From an uncultured Shewanella sp. (GTDB lineage: Bacteria > Pseudomonadota > Gammaproteobacteria > Enterobacterales > Shewanellaceae), in NCBI RefSeq assembly GCF_947501665.1, contig NZ_CANMWS010000026.1, positions 1 through 64,000 of the forward strand: DNA of 64,000 nt, in the 5' to 3' direction. The position numbers were made by a program, and so were the translations under genes. The first letter of the stretch is position 1. Every line of letters begins with the position of its first letter. This document shows, one piece after another, positions 37,989 through 47,549 of the stretch. Under the pieces are notes generated by a model. That model was not told the origin of the DNA. It worked only from the letters and a program-made list of their open reading frames with translations, and did not search any database.

Positions 37989-39237
37989 CAGCCGCCGATA
38001 TTGTTAAATGATATTAAAAATGATGAAACTAATTTGCATGATGTCATTGATATTGGACGCAATGTTTATTCTCTTATCTATCAGCTGTGTCACGATGAGA
38101 GTTTGACTCAAGATTTATTACAAGAATTAGACCTGTTGCATTTACGGCGACATGGTTTTAGGCAGCTTTCTACTGGTGAAACTCGGCGTGTCATGTTAGG
38201 TAGAGCCTTGGCTATAGAACCTGAACTGTTAATTATTGATAATATTTTTAATGGGTTAGATGTAGAGCATAGACAATCCTTGATCCGCTATCTGACTAAG
38301 CTATCTGTAAGGGAAAAAAGCCCAATACAAATGTTAGTGATTTTTTCAAGAGAAGAGGATATGCCTGAGTGGATTGATAATGTGGCCCTTTTTAATCAAG
38401 GTGAATTTAAAGGCGTCATGAATAAAACCACCTGGGAACAACATCCATTAATATCTCAGATAAAAGCACAGTCTATTCAACAAAGTGAGCAAATGATCGC
38501 TCTTATTCGTCGTCATCAATATCATACTGAATTTGATGATCCTGTTTTTGAAATTAAGCAAGGACAGGTTAATTATCTTGATAATATTATTTTTACCGGT
38601 ATCAATTGGCGCATAGACAATGGTCAGCATTGGCAAATTCAAGGGCCCTACATTACTCGGTCTCATTTTTGGCGATCATCCACAGTGCTACAGTAATGAT
38701 ATCGATATTTTTGGGCGAAAAAGAGGTACAGGTGAAACAGTTTGGGAAATTAAAAAGCAAATAGGGATGGTTTCTGCTTCACTACACTTACAATACCGAG
38801 TGAGTTGTAGTGCCTTACAGGTTGTATTATCAGGTTTTTATGATTCAATCGGCCTTTATACTGAACCGACTCGTCAAGAAAAACAACTCGCTAAAGAATG
38901 GTTAACCATTTTACATATGGGTCAATATGAAACAACCCGTTTTAGACAGTTAGATTACAGCCAACAGCGATTATTGCTTATTGCTCGCGCATTAGTCAAA
39001 CAGCCTAAATTATTAATTTTAGATGAGCCTTATCAAGGACTAGATTATATTGGTCGAAGGCTCGTTAAAAATACAGTCGAATTGATTGCAAAAGAAAACT
39101 TAAGCCAACTGCTTTATGTTTCTCATTATGATGACGATCAAATAAAGAGTATTAACAATGTGCTGACTTTCATTTACGATGAACAAGTAAAGTGTTTTAA
39201 AGTGAAAGCTATACATAAAAATGATATAAATCATTGA
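37989..39237 (+). pseudogene. modF: modF pseudogene (ModF/PhrA double ABC ATPase)
   Basis: Two adjoining frames (from about 37989 to 38696, and 38620 to 39237) read as one ModF. The first ABC domain retains the signature QLSTGETRRVMLGRAL and Walker B LLIIDNIFNGLD but has lost its start and Walker A to the junction with the IS30 scrap. The second domain reads NWRIDNGQHWQIQGP and then, in another frame, TLLGLIFGDHPQCYSND: the Walker A codons (GNGSGKS-type) are deleted, which also shifts the frame. After that DYSQQRLLLIARALVKQPKLLILDEP is intact. Both ATPase sites are thus destroyed. ModF is associated with molybdate transport loci; no mod genes are present here. Confidence 0.88.
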
Positions 39238-40166
39238 GCTTGGCTTCGATATAAATAGAGTTGTGGACTAATTAAGTCAGCTTCATATTCACTAATTTTC
39301 TCTATTTCTGGTTTATAATAATCATCGAGTGGCGTGACTTTGAGTGTGTTTTTTGAAAATACCAGTACAGGAGTCGTTGCACTGCATTCTTTCGGACGAA
39401 GGTGAGTACAAGGTTCGGAGCCGTATGCATTTTTATAGGATAATTTAATCATTGGCTTAATACGAACAGGACGTCGTATAATGAGCTTATCATTGCACGT
39501 GTGTAAGCTATTGATTTGTAACTGTATTGACTGTATTTTATTTTCAGACTCTTTGGATAAAGAAGCTTGATGAAGTAATTTTTCTAATTGATTAAGTGCT
39601 TGCTTTTTCGTTACTTTGGGGGAACTGACTTTTTTCGCCCAATAAAAACGGAGACGATCTGGGGTTGTAGGTGAGTCAGCAATCAATATTTGACGTTTTA
39701 ATTGATGTGTCATAATGCGTTTAAAAAGGTAATGGATAAGATCCCATTGCTGCTGATGATCTTTAGTATTGCTTTTTAAGTAATGCATAAAATGTTGTTT
39801 GGTTATGTTTAACTGATTAATCACTTGCTCTATTGCGTTGGGGCAGCTGTCTAAATCAAATTGAATGAAACCAGGGTAACGTCTGACGAGTCTTGTGCTG
39901 TATTCCTTTTCAGATGTATTATCTTTTGCATAGTAAGCCGTAAGAGAATGAAGGGAGCTTTCAAATGCCGCTTTTCCTGTGAGTGAAGACACTGAAATAT
40001 GCGCAGGTTGCTCGAGTTCATCTTCTTTTTCAAATGAAGGTAATTGGAAGAGTTGACATTCTTTTAATGGTAATCGACGCAAATATGTTGCTAGTTGCTC
40101 AGATAACGTTTGGATTTCAGACATTTGCTGTTGAAGAGTCGTTTCAACTTTTGCTTTTATATCCAA
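39231..40166 (-). CDS. tus: DNA replication terminus site-binding protein Tus
   Basis: Tus binds Ter sites and blocks DnaB helicase from one side, trapping forks in the terminus region. The 311-residue length equals E. coli Tus (309). Segments aligning by eye are LFQLPSFEKEDE (VFSLPEVKKEDE), RLRFYWAKK (LRFGWANK), KLIIRRPVRIKP (KLKIKRPVKVQP) and the C-terminal ISPQLYLYRS. The start is TTG 40166 with AAGGGA six bases before it, and its N-terminus then matches the E. coli length exactly. The stop codon overlaps the modF pseudogene by 7 bases. Presence of tus argues that the window is close to the chromosome terminus. Confidence 0.9.
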   Translation of the reverse strand: MDIKAKVETTLQQQMSEIQTLSEQLATYLRRLPLKECQLFQLPSFEKEDELEQPAHISVSSLTGKAAFESSLHSLTAYYAKDNTSEKEYSTRLVRRYPGFIQFDLDSCPNAIEQVINQLNITKQHFMHYLKSNTKDHQQQWDLIHYLFKRIMTHQLKRQILIADSPTTPDRLRFYWAKKVSSPKVTKKQALNQLEKLLHQASLSKESENKIQSIQLQINSLHTCNDKLIIRRPVRIKPMIKLSYKNAYGSEPCTHLRPKECSATTPVLVFSKNTLKVTPLDDYYKPEIEKISEYEADLISPQLYLYRSQAQ

Positions 40167-40296
40167 AGTAGATCCCTTAATTAAAAATATTTATTAAAAA
40201 TCATATCGTTAAAAAAATTGATGTCAACACGCAATAGACAATCAGGCAGGTTATTTATCTTAAAATCAGTAAAGTAGTATTATATTTCAGCATCAC

Positions 40297-40315
40297 AATT
40301 GTCTAACTAAGGATT
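40297..40315. promoter_or_regulatory. Weak Ter-like sequence upstream of tus
   Basis: ATTGTCTAACTAAGG resembles the Ter core and right arm (TGTTGTAACTAAAG) in TAACTAA but carries C where the core G should be. It lies about 130 bases upstream of tus. In E. coli TerB overlaps the tus promoter and autoregulates it. The 215-base region 40167-40381 holds no other candidate I can see. Confidence 0.2.
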
Positions 40316-40381
40316 TTTTTTAAGAAAATAACGCATAAAATAATTATTTATCATGAATATTCGCACTTTAACAAACTCATT

Positions 40382-41425
40382 TTATTGGTAAAGCTCCATC
40401 CAGTAGTGAAGTGTGCTGTAGACTTCATAGGTAATTCTAGTACCACAATTTTTGGTAGGAGAGCCTGTTGTATGTACCCCTCGTACATAACCTTGGCTGT
40501 CGACAATTGCACTGCCACTCACACCATTTGAAGTATCTATTTGATAACATAATCTATAAGGTGTTGAAGTCACAGGACCAGAATCTGTCCACATCGTCGC
40601 ATAAGGTTTCTCACTTGCATAACCGGTAATACTGTGTGTCCCAGATACATAGGGGCCAAAACCTAACGAACCACCATTTGCATTACAATCAAGTACAATG
40701 AGTCCATAATCAAAATTAGAATTTCCTTCCTTAAACCAAGCTTCTGTTGTAATAGCCTTTTTCCATGAACATTTATTCCATGGCTTGTAATGACCATTTT
40801 GTGCCGTTGTGAAATCTAAGTTACTGTACCAGTTACCATTTCCATCAGCAATACAATGTCCCGCAGTCAATACATGGCTTTTACCAATTAATGTGCCTGT
40901 GCAGCCCACATCAATTCTTCCGATAAGCCAATAAGGAGAACTCAGTGCAGGGTTTGTGACTTGTTTTCTATTATCTTCTCCCATAATAACCATAGGCTTG
41001 ATGATATTATCAATATTAAATGTTCCACTGTAATATGCACTGGATTGCTGCATCTTATCTTGAAAATAGTCAGAGTATTGTTCTAAATATGTTTGGTTAT
41101 TGAACTGTTTTAAATCATCAATACTGATTGAGGAAGAAAACAGCTCTCCATTTTTAGAGACTGCAATGGCTGTGAATGCTTGAGATAACTCTTCATCGGA
41201 ATAAATTTCTTGCTGCTCTGCGTTTCCTAGGTAATAAGGGGGAGTGGGATTTGCGGCTTCTCCATTATGAATAAAGTTTGCAGTATCATTTAATCGAATG
41301 ATATGCGTTTGTTTAGTTTTTTCATCCATATCTACGGCAAATAATGGAGTGGCAATAAATAAAAAAGCAAATAAAAACAATTTATTACATGAATTCTTCT
41401 TGATGCTTTTTACATTTGTTATCAT
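40382..41425 (-). CDS. Secreted trypsin-fold serine protease (S1, V8-like)
   Basis: A 347-residue secreted protease with a signal peptide ending near LFA at residue 30 and a propeptide of about 130 residues. The triad is visible: His190 in LTAGHC, Asp239 in SNFDYGLIVLD, and Ser303 in NGVSGSA. Cys pairs flank the His loop and the active-site region. The simple GxSG arrangement and lack of long insertions resemble glutamyl endopeptidase/V8-type enzymes. TAGGAT precedes ATG 41425. It is a single gene, one of several exoenzymes in this half of the window. Confidence 0.85.
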   Translation of the reverse strand: MITNVKSIKKNSCNKLFLFAFLFIATPLFAVDMDEKTKQTHIIRLNDTANFIHNGEAANPTPPYYLGNAEQQEIYSDEELSQAFTAIAVSKNGELFSSSISIDDLKQFNNQTYLEQYSDYFQDKMQQSSAYYSGTFNIDNIIKPMVIMGEDNRKQVTNPALSSPYWLIGRIDVGCTGTLIGKSHVLTAGHCIADGNGNWYSNLDFTTAQNGHYKPWNKCSWKKAITTEAWFKEGNSNFDYGLIVLDCNANGGSLGFGPYVSGTHSITGYASEKPYATMWTDSGPVTSTPYRLCYQIDTSNGVSGSAIVDSQGYVRGVHTTGSPTKNCGTRITYEVYSTLHYWMELYQ

Positions 41426-41827
41426 ACATAATCCTAACTGATTATTTAATTATAACTATAGCCAAATCAATCGATAAATCTAATCTAGGTATAAAGCTTG
41501 CCAGCATGCCAGAAAATAATCATGACCTCGGCCATGTTAAAAATCCACCAGCACCAAATTCAAATAGTCGTTTGATTAATACACTTACAATGATGAGTCC
41601 AGCTCATACCAGTTAAACATAAATAACTTAGACATTATATTTAACCATGTTTAGTTTTACCGTGTATGAAAAAAGGTAAAACTAAACGATAACTAGCTAT
41701 ATATTTTCAATTGAAATGTATTTCATAAGGATAAGGCTCTGGTCGCCTTTAAACTCAAAGTAGGGGTTTACTTAAACTACCCCGAGGGTCTTTTTATTCG
41801 TTCTCTTGCATTTAATAGAGGTTAAGT
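41426..41827. other. Intergenic region with a hairpin
   Basis: About 400 bases separate the protease and the diguanylate cyclase. A 12-bp stem (TTTAGTTTTACC at 41650-41661 with GGTAAAACTAAA at 41675-41686) has an A-rich 13-base loop and may be a terminator. A 66-codon frame at 41416-41616 has no ribosome site and overlaps the divergent gene's start. Confidence 0.45.
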
Positions 41828-43021
41828 TTGACATTCTTATATCACAGATTTAGGCATCTACTCATTCCGGTGCTTTTAACCGTTATGGCGATAACATTAA
41901 GCCAGGTATACCAAGCTAATTTAAATATATGGACTGACATTATTTCATCCCTTCCTTATTGGTTATTAATCATTACCGCCTTTATTGCCTTACAGTTTAA
42001 TCGAAGCCGACTTGCTTTTTTATCTGTATTGTTCATGGGATATTATGCGCTTTATCAAAATAATTTATTCACATTATCACTGAACATGTTTAGTGATAAG
42101 CCTGTTGTCATTGCTGGAGCATTGGTGATTAGCTTATTCGCTACGGTAAAAGATAGGGGTATTTTATCAAGTCACGGCATTATGCGATTATTTTTAATTA
42201 GTATGTGTCTTGGATTCGGTTTCCTATGGTTTTGGCTACTAAACCGTTACGATCAACAGATCAGTTTACTATTAACAACGGGGTTGAAACCCCAATATCA
42301 ACTGTTAATCCCTATGATTATCTGTTCAGCGATTGTCAGTTTTAATGCTATTCGCCATACGAATTTAGTCAATTCAGCTATTTTTATTTCACTTGCAATA
42401 TGGATTATGCATTATTATCAACCTCAATGGCTGCCTTTATCCTATTTATTGTCTATTCTTGCTATTGTTTATCTTATTACTATTTTAGTAGATTCTTATT
42501 TTTTAGCTTATCGGGACGAATTAACAGGTTTACCGTCAAGAAGAGCATTGTTTAATTTATCTCTATCATTAGGCAGAAAATACAGTGTAGCCATGTTAGA
42601 TATTGATCACTTTAAAAAATTTAACGATACTTACGGCCATGATGTGGGTGATCAAGTATTAAAGTTAGTGGCTTCTAAATTATTAAATGTGTCAGGGGGA
42701 GGAAAAGTTTTTCGCTATGGTGGAGAAGAGTTCACGATTATCTTCCCAAGAAAAGATACCCATTACGTTATCCCCCACCTTGATGCTGTTAGACAGGCCA
42801 TTCAAGATTATAATATTGTTCTCAGGGATGAAAAACGAAAAACACAAACAAAAGCTAAACGGAAAACCAATTCTACAAAAAAATATAAAGCGGTTAAAGT
42901 CACCATTTCAATTGGCACAGCAGAAAGGTTGGCAGGCCATTCATTTACTCAAACCTTAAAAAAAGCGGACGAAGCCTTATATAAGGCAAAAAAGAAAGGA
43001 CGAAATCAAGTCTGCAGTTAA
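41828..43021 (+). CDS. Membrane diguanylate cyclase (GGDEF)
   Basis: Makes cyclic-di-GMP. The start is TTG 41828, preceded by AGAGG about six bases upstream. The 397-residue protein has about seven membrane helices (residues 10-225) of the MASE type and a C-terminal GGDEF domain. Conserved segments are RDELTGLPSRRAL (229-241), MLDIDHFKKFNDTYGHDVGD (256-275) and the active site YGGEEF (GGEEF at 298-302). The position of the inhibitory RxxD site, five residues before GGEEF, does not match, so product inhibition at the I-site is probably absent. A Lys-rich insertion follows the active site (~335-358). Cyclic-di-GMP output could bear on adhesin control but no LapD-type receptor is in the window. 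Confidence 0.9.
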   Translation: MTFLYHRFRHLLIPVLLTVMAITLSQVYQANLNIWTDIISSLPYWLLIITAFIALQFNRSRLAFLSVLFMGYYALYQNNLFTLSLNMFSDKPVVIAGALVISLFATVKDRGILSSHGIMRLFLISMCLGFGFLWFWLLNRYDQQISLLLTTGLKPQYQLLIPMIICSAIVSFNAIRHTNLVNSAIFISLAIWIMHYYQPQWLPLSYLLSILAIVYLITILVDSYFLAYRDELTGLPSRRALFNLSLSLGRKYSVAMLDIDHFKKFNDTYGHDVGDQVLKLVASKLLNVSGGGKVFRYGGEEFTIIFPRKDTHYVIPHLDAVRQAIQDYNIVLRDEKRKTQTKAKRKTNSTKKYKAVKVTISIGTAERLAGHSFTQTLKKADEALYKAKKKGRNQVCS

Positions 43022-43030
43022 CCTTCATTC

Positions 43031-43071
43031 CTGGTACACAAGGCCTACATTCAAGGGACAATGTGTACCAG
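43031..43071. repeat. Inverted repeat after the diguanylate cyclase gene
   Basis: CTGGTACACA and TGTGTACCAG form 10-bp arms around a 21-base loop, ten bases after the stop codon. No T-run follows. The remaining 43072-43459 gap is AT-rich without other structure I can support. Confidence 0.5.
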
Positions 43072-43459
43072 GGAGCTTCCTCACACCAAAATCCTGCTAT
43101 TTTTAAATCAATAAACAAAAAGTATTAATATTGACGTGCTTACCTTTAGTCATTTATCTCTTTTTTTCTATAAAAATATCATTAACCTTCTGCTGGCTTG
43201 TTTAAAGTTCAACCAAGTTAGCATTAAGTTGATTTTTTGAGTTTAATTTGTGACTTAATACGGGTAGGATCATATCAAATAATGTTAAAATGTAACATTG
43301 TATTTCATTTCGAATGAAGCATAATATTCGAGCAATACGCATTATTAAAATCAAAATTGAATTTCTGTACTGGATTGCAGCAGTATCCCTATCGATATAT
43401 AGACCGTTGTATGGGGCAATCATGTGTGCCTTAATCATAAAACATAAGGGAAATATCAA

Positions 43460-45190
43460 ATGAAGTTGGCATTAAAAGTCACCTGTCCGTTACTGATTAG
43501 TATACAAGCTTTTTTACCTGTTCATGCGTTTACTCAAAGTGGCGCAAGCGTCGACTTTATAGGTAGTGGTGTTCCAATGGGTCATGAATGGTTGACACGC
43601 ATGTCTGCATTTGAAGTAATAGGAAATGATCCTATTACGACCCCAGATCCAAATGATCCCAGAAGTCACTGGTCTGCAGGGCTTTCTTATAATACACAGC
43701 TTGATAGTCTCGCACTAAATGAAATTAATCAGCTAATGGAAAGCACTTTAAGTGATACACGCTATGAATCCACCTATCAATTTATTCATTCAACTATTTT
43801 AGGACAACGTTGGGTAGACTTAGGAGGATTTAATGTGACGTCATCGAGTTTAGGAAATGTGAATTGCTTTGATGTTGTCTCACAAGAACCCGCTGAATTA
43901 CAAAAAGATCACTATATGCGTCGTTACGATGACTTGGGAAACCAAGGGGGTATTGATGCTGCAATCCGCTCTCAAGCACGCTTCATTGAGCATTTTGTTG
44001 ATGCAGCAATGGCGACGGATCAGCAAATAAAAGTATGGGATGGAGGCGCTTATTCTACTAAAGAAAATGTGAATCACCAATACTTTTTATTTGGAAGAGC
44101 GGTACATTTATTCCAAGATTCTTTTAGTCCAGAGCATACTGTAAGACTAGATAGTGATAATTACGAAACCGTTTATCAAGTCAAAAGTTATTTGTGCGCT
44201 GAAGGTTCAGAGCAGCATACTCACGACTCAAAAGAAGTCTTAGATTACAGTAGTGATGATGTGATTTGGAAACAAGGTGTTCGTTTCCAAACGGGTTGGG
44301 ATAGTTACAAAGCAAGCAACATGAAAGATATCGCTTTAGTTGCCACAGAAGCCAGTAAAGATTTATGGGCAGCTTTTTTTAGAACCATGGGGACACCGAT
44401 TGAAGAAAGGGAAGCTGTTGCTTTATCTGAAGCACAAACATTAGTTGATAATTGGTTAGCAATCGACACCTTATCAGCGCTATCTTGGTATGATGAGAAA
44501 ACAAATCAAGATACTACTTATGTGGCTATGTTAGATGATCTTGACCCCAATTATACCCAAGAGCAATGTATGATTGATATTGGTGTTGAGTCAGGTGATC
44601 AACAAGAAAAAGTTGAGCAACTCGAAGAGGATAGATTAACTTGCATGTTCAATATTGAAGTTGAATCTGGCTATGAAGATGTCAATGATCCCCATATGGA
44701 CATTCCATATAATTGGAAGTGGAAAAATGCCACGACTTGGTTGACTCCAAGTGATGATTGGTTACCAGAAGAAAAAGAGGCAGATTTAGGTAAATTGGTT
44801 AACATTGTTAGTGTGATTAATGATGAAGCGATGACATTAGATTCAAATACTCTGGAAGATAATGCGATTATTTACGTCGAAGAAGGTGAGCCATTAGCAC
44901 TTATTCAGGTTAATATCAGTGATAATGATACTGCTTATTTTAGAGCAAAAGATAACCCTGATCTTTTCTTAAGTTATGCTACTTTTTCTGGAAAAGTAAA
45001 ATTAGCTGATACACCATTAAATGCCAGCTATGAAATACAAACAGATTTAGGGGTCAGTAAATTATTGAGCCAACGTTGGGATGATTATATGTGGTTCTAT
45101 GAGCAAAATGGAACAGCATATGTAAGCGGTGATGCGGGCAAAAATGATACAGAATCAAGTTGGTATATCGAAACAATCACCGCTTTTTAA
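43460..45190 (+). CDS. Secreted zinc-dependent phospholipase C-like protein
   Basis: The 576-residue protein has a signal peptide ending near VHA (residue 23). Residues ~30-350 carry metal-ligand motifs of the phospholipase C/S1-P1 nuclease fold: GHEWLTRMSA (His42), RFIEHFVDA (His178) and AVHLFQDSFSPEHT (His216, Asp220, His226). The arrangement resembles the bacterial zinc phospholipases C seen in Legionella and Pseudomonas. Residues ~360-576 are an acidic beta-rich extension of unknown role. It should hydrolyse phospholipid headgroups outside the cell. It is a single gene with a terminator after it. Confidence 0.75.
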   Translation: MKLALKVTCPLLISIQAFLPVHAFTQSGASVDFIGSGVPMGHEWLTRMSAFEVIGNDPITTPDPNDPRSHWSAGLSYNTQLDSLALNEINQLMESTLSDTRYESTYQFIHSTILGQRWVDLGGFNVTSSSLGNVNCFDVVSQEPAELQKDHYMRRYDDLGNQGGIDAAIRSQARFIEHFVDAAMATDQQIKVWDGGAYSTKENVNHQYFLFGRAVHLFQDSFSPEHTVRLDSDNYETVYQVKSYLCAEGSEQHTHDSKEVLDYSSDDVIWKQGVRFQTGWDSYKASNMKDIALVATEASKDLWAAFFRTMGTPIEEREAVALSEAQTLVDNWLAIDTLSALSWYDEKTNQDTTYVAMLDDLDPNYTQEQCMIDIGVESGDQQEKVEQLEEDRLTCMFNIEVESGYEDVNDPHMDIPYNWKWKNATTWLTPSDDWLPEEKEADLGKLVNIVSVINDEAMTLDSNTLEDNAIIYVEEGEPLALIQVNISDNDTAYFRAKDNPDLFLSYATFSGKVKLADTPLNASYEIQTDLGVSKLLSQRWDDYMWFYEQNGTAYVSGDAGKNDTESSWYIETITAF

Positions 45191-45231
45191 ACGTTGTATT
45201 CTTATTTGATAATTTAATACAGCGAATCAAT

Positions 45232-45274
45232 AAAGAGAAAGGCGAACAATATACAAAGTTACGCCTTTTTCTTT
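45232..45274. terminator. Terminator between convergent phospholipase and integrase genes
   Basis: AAAGAGAAAGGCG pairs with CGCCTTTTTCTTT with one bulge. Both arms are A/T-rich outside a GGCG/CGCC core, so it can act on either strand. Confidence 0.7.
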
Positions 45275-45313
45275 AATCATATAAAATCCAAAATCACTAA
45301 TTGCGACACATAA

Positions 45314-46396
45314 CTAATCTTTAGGTTTTAAATAGTGTTTCAGTGAACGAGGATCATTGTGTCCAGTTCGAGACATGATATATAGATGATCTTTATCGTT
45401 TTCATAAAGTTGAGTAACACAACCACTTCGTAAACTGTGCGCACCAAAAAACGCTGCATTTAATCCTGCCTTTTGGCAGTACTTTTTAATCACTTGATAA
45501 ATATCATCGCCAGTTAGAAAACCAGATTGGCGACAGCTAACTTGGGCATTCTCCACATCACTTTGAACTTGATATTGCCTTATGGTCTGCCCATCTCTGG
45601 ACAAAGAACGAAATAAATGGCCACTTTCAATCTTAGCAAGTGTCATCCAGTCTTTAACGACATCATAAGCAGAGAAAGGCTCTGATTTAGGAAGGACTTT
45701 CCATTCTTTCTGACCTTGTTGGTTATTTTTAGAGTAGGGGAGGCGAACTCTCAGTTTATCTCTTAAAAATGCAATATGATCCACTTCGATATTGGCTAGT
45801 TCTGAACGGCGAAATCCCCCTTGCAGGCCTAATTGTAAAATAGCCTTATCACGAGTACGTGTTAATTTTTGCGGTTGATTATCAATGACTTGAATTAATA
45901 ATTCTAATTCATCATACATAATGGGTTGTTGATCATAAACGCTTGTTTTTCTCTGCTGATTTCGGCTAAGCCCTCTCATAACCCGTAAGATCAAAGGATG
46001 TTCACTAGGAGAATGATAACCAGCTTGAATATGATAAAAACGAATCGCCGCTAAGCGGGTTGTTAATGTTTGCTTTGATAGTTGCTTACCTGTGGAAGCT
46101 TGGATCATGTCTTTTTGTTGCCCAATAAAAGAGATCACTGTTCTAGGATCAGCAGGCAAAGCATTAAGTTCATGTTGTTGACAATACTGTTCAAAAATAG
46201 AAAAGCTGGACTGATATATACGGCGTGTATTATCGGATATTTCATAGCGTGTTTCTTGAGCAGCATTTTGAAAATCATCCAAAATGGACAAGGGGAGCTC
46301 ACTCTCCTTGTAGAATTTGTCTCTATCTGTTACTAATCCAGTGTTATCTTTATTTTCCCCTAATACTGAATAAGTATGCTTAATCGTGTTTTTCAT
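45314..46396 (-). CDS. Tyrosine-family site-specific recombinase (integrase)
   Basis: A 360-residue phage-integrase-family protein. The N-terminal SAM-like DNA-binding domain spans about 50-150. The catalytic domain shows Arg196 (GGFRRSEL), His320-x-x-Arg323 (AHSLRSG), His346 (RTGHNDPRSLKHY) and the nucleophile Tyr355. All five are in place, so it should be active. It stands alone: no excisionase, phage or cassette genes are adjacent, and no att repeats are obvious. A perfect long hairpin lies about 120 bases upstream (46519-46560). It may be a solitary relic of an island or a regulator of DNA inversion; neither is shown. Confidence 0.88.
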   Translation of the reverse strand: MKNTIKHTYSVLGENKDNTGLVTDRDKFYKESELPLSILDDFQNAAQETRYEISDNTRRIYQSSFSIFEQYCQQHELNALPADPRTVISFIGQQKDMIQASTGKQLSKQTLTTRLAAIRFYHIQAGYHSPSEHPLILRVMRGLSRNQQRKTSVYDQQPIMYDELELLIQVIDNQPQKLTRTRDKAILQLGLQGGFRRSELANIEVDHIAFLRDKLRVRLPYSKNNQQGQKEWKVLPKSEPFSAYDVVKDWMTLAKIESGHLFRSLSRDGQTIRQYQVQSDVENAQVSCRQSGFLTGDDIYQVIKKYCQKAGLNAAFFGAHSLRSGCVTQLYENDKDHLYIMSRTGHNDPRSLKHYLKPKD

Positions 46397-46518
46397 TCAG
46401 GCCTTTTTTATTGATGTATTTTGATTCTTACCTTTTTTAAACAAAATAGTAAGAATAAGGTTTTGATTAAAGATGTTATTTTAGCCTCTTTATTGCTCAA
46501 TATTATAGCATAAAAGCC

Positions 46519-46560
46519 CATCTCTACCAGTGATAATTGTCATTATCACTGGTAGAGATG
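46519..46560. repeat. Perfect 19-bp hairpin upstream of the integrase
   Basis: CATCTCTACCAGTGATAAT, a TGTC loop, and its exact complement make a mismatch-free 19-bp stem with a 4-base loop. There is no T-run on the plus strand. Such exact symmetry is not expected by chance. Confidence 0.9.
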
Positions 46561-46790
46561 ATTGTAAAAAGGAAAGAGGTTATTCCTCTTATGGAATACT
46601 GAATTTAAACCAAATATGTAAGTGACTAATTTGTGATTAATTATTCAAAAGTAACAGATGCTATTTTGTTACAGATGGCATCAAATGATAGGAAAGTGCA
46701 TTATTATTTTTGGTTATCTAGTAGGAAATTGATGCTATTTAAACCAACCTTATCTTTCTTGTTTCTAGTTGGACTACGGTTCAAGACTAT

Positions 46791-46829
46791 CAACAATAAG
46801 ATGGTTAACCATCTTATTGTTGTGTTTTT
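46791..46829 (+). terminator. 32-base perfect palindrome with T-run
   Basis: Two exact 16-base arms (46791-46806 and 46807-46822, meeting at GGTT-AACC) are followed by GTTTTTTATTC. This is a strong intrinsic terminator for plus-strand transcripts. No convincing gene precedes it: the 81-codon frame 46633-46878 reads through the hairpin itself. Confidence 0.75.
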
Positions 46830-47549
46830 TATTCAATATCATATGTATCCGCTAATGACGAGCGGTAAAGAAAAATAATCTGAGAACACAATTTTATTTA
46901 TTGCTTCAAGAATACTGAAAGGGTTATTGCTAAACTTAAAAGGCACCTTAAAAAGAGAAGGATTTAATCAATAATTTTTAAATATCATTGTAAGAGAAGT
47001 AACGTATCTATTGATAAGAATACAGAAACCTTCACCACTTACTTCTAGTATCAAAATATAAATAAAGTGGTTAAACATTTTATTTGACTAATAAATAGCT
47101 TTATATGCGCGCTTTTTATTATTCATAGTTACAAAGCAAAATGACGTAAATTGACAAATAAAAATCAGTATTTAAACAGAAATAAATCTTTGTTTGCAAC
47201 TTGTTAACTTTGGTAGGTAATGAAATTAAAATCTCTTATTATTGTTAATAAATTAAACTGTAAATGTTTATGAATTAATAGTTTCACATTCATTTGTTTT
47301 ATATTTATTTTCTAATATTCAAATAGTTATAGTCATAACCGTGTCAAATTAAACTATGTTAACCTTGATGTTGTTGTGATAAGTAACGACAAGAATAATA
47401 ATCAATAAACACTTTGATATAAAAAATAACAATGAATCGATTTTTTGATAAATAAAGTAAGGAGGTGTTAAAGACAAATAAAAAATTATAAACCCTACAT
47501 ATAATAAAATATAAACGATCTTAATTATAAATATAAAATGGAGTTAAAT
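46830..47549. other. AT-rich intergenic region
   Basis: Over 700 bases with very high A+T lie before the cytolysin-like gene. I see no gene. TAGTTACAA at 47126-47134 resembles part of a Ter core (reverse strand TTGTAACTA) but the flanking bases do not match. Confidence 0.4.

Noticed and set aside
41416-41616. 66-codon ORF before the diguanylate cyclase
   Set aside because: No ribosome site, overlaps the start of the divergent protease gene, and shows no recognisable features.
43202-43459. 85-codon minus-strand ORF before the phospholipase gene
   Set aside because: It fills the phospholipase promoter region with no ribosome site and unremarkable composition.
46633-46878. 81-codon ORF in the integrase-cytolysin gap
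   Set aside because: It reads straight through a perfect terminator palindrome and has no recognisable domain.
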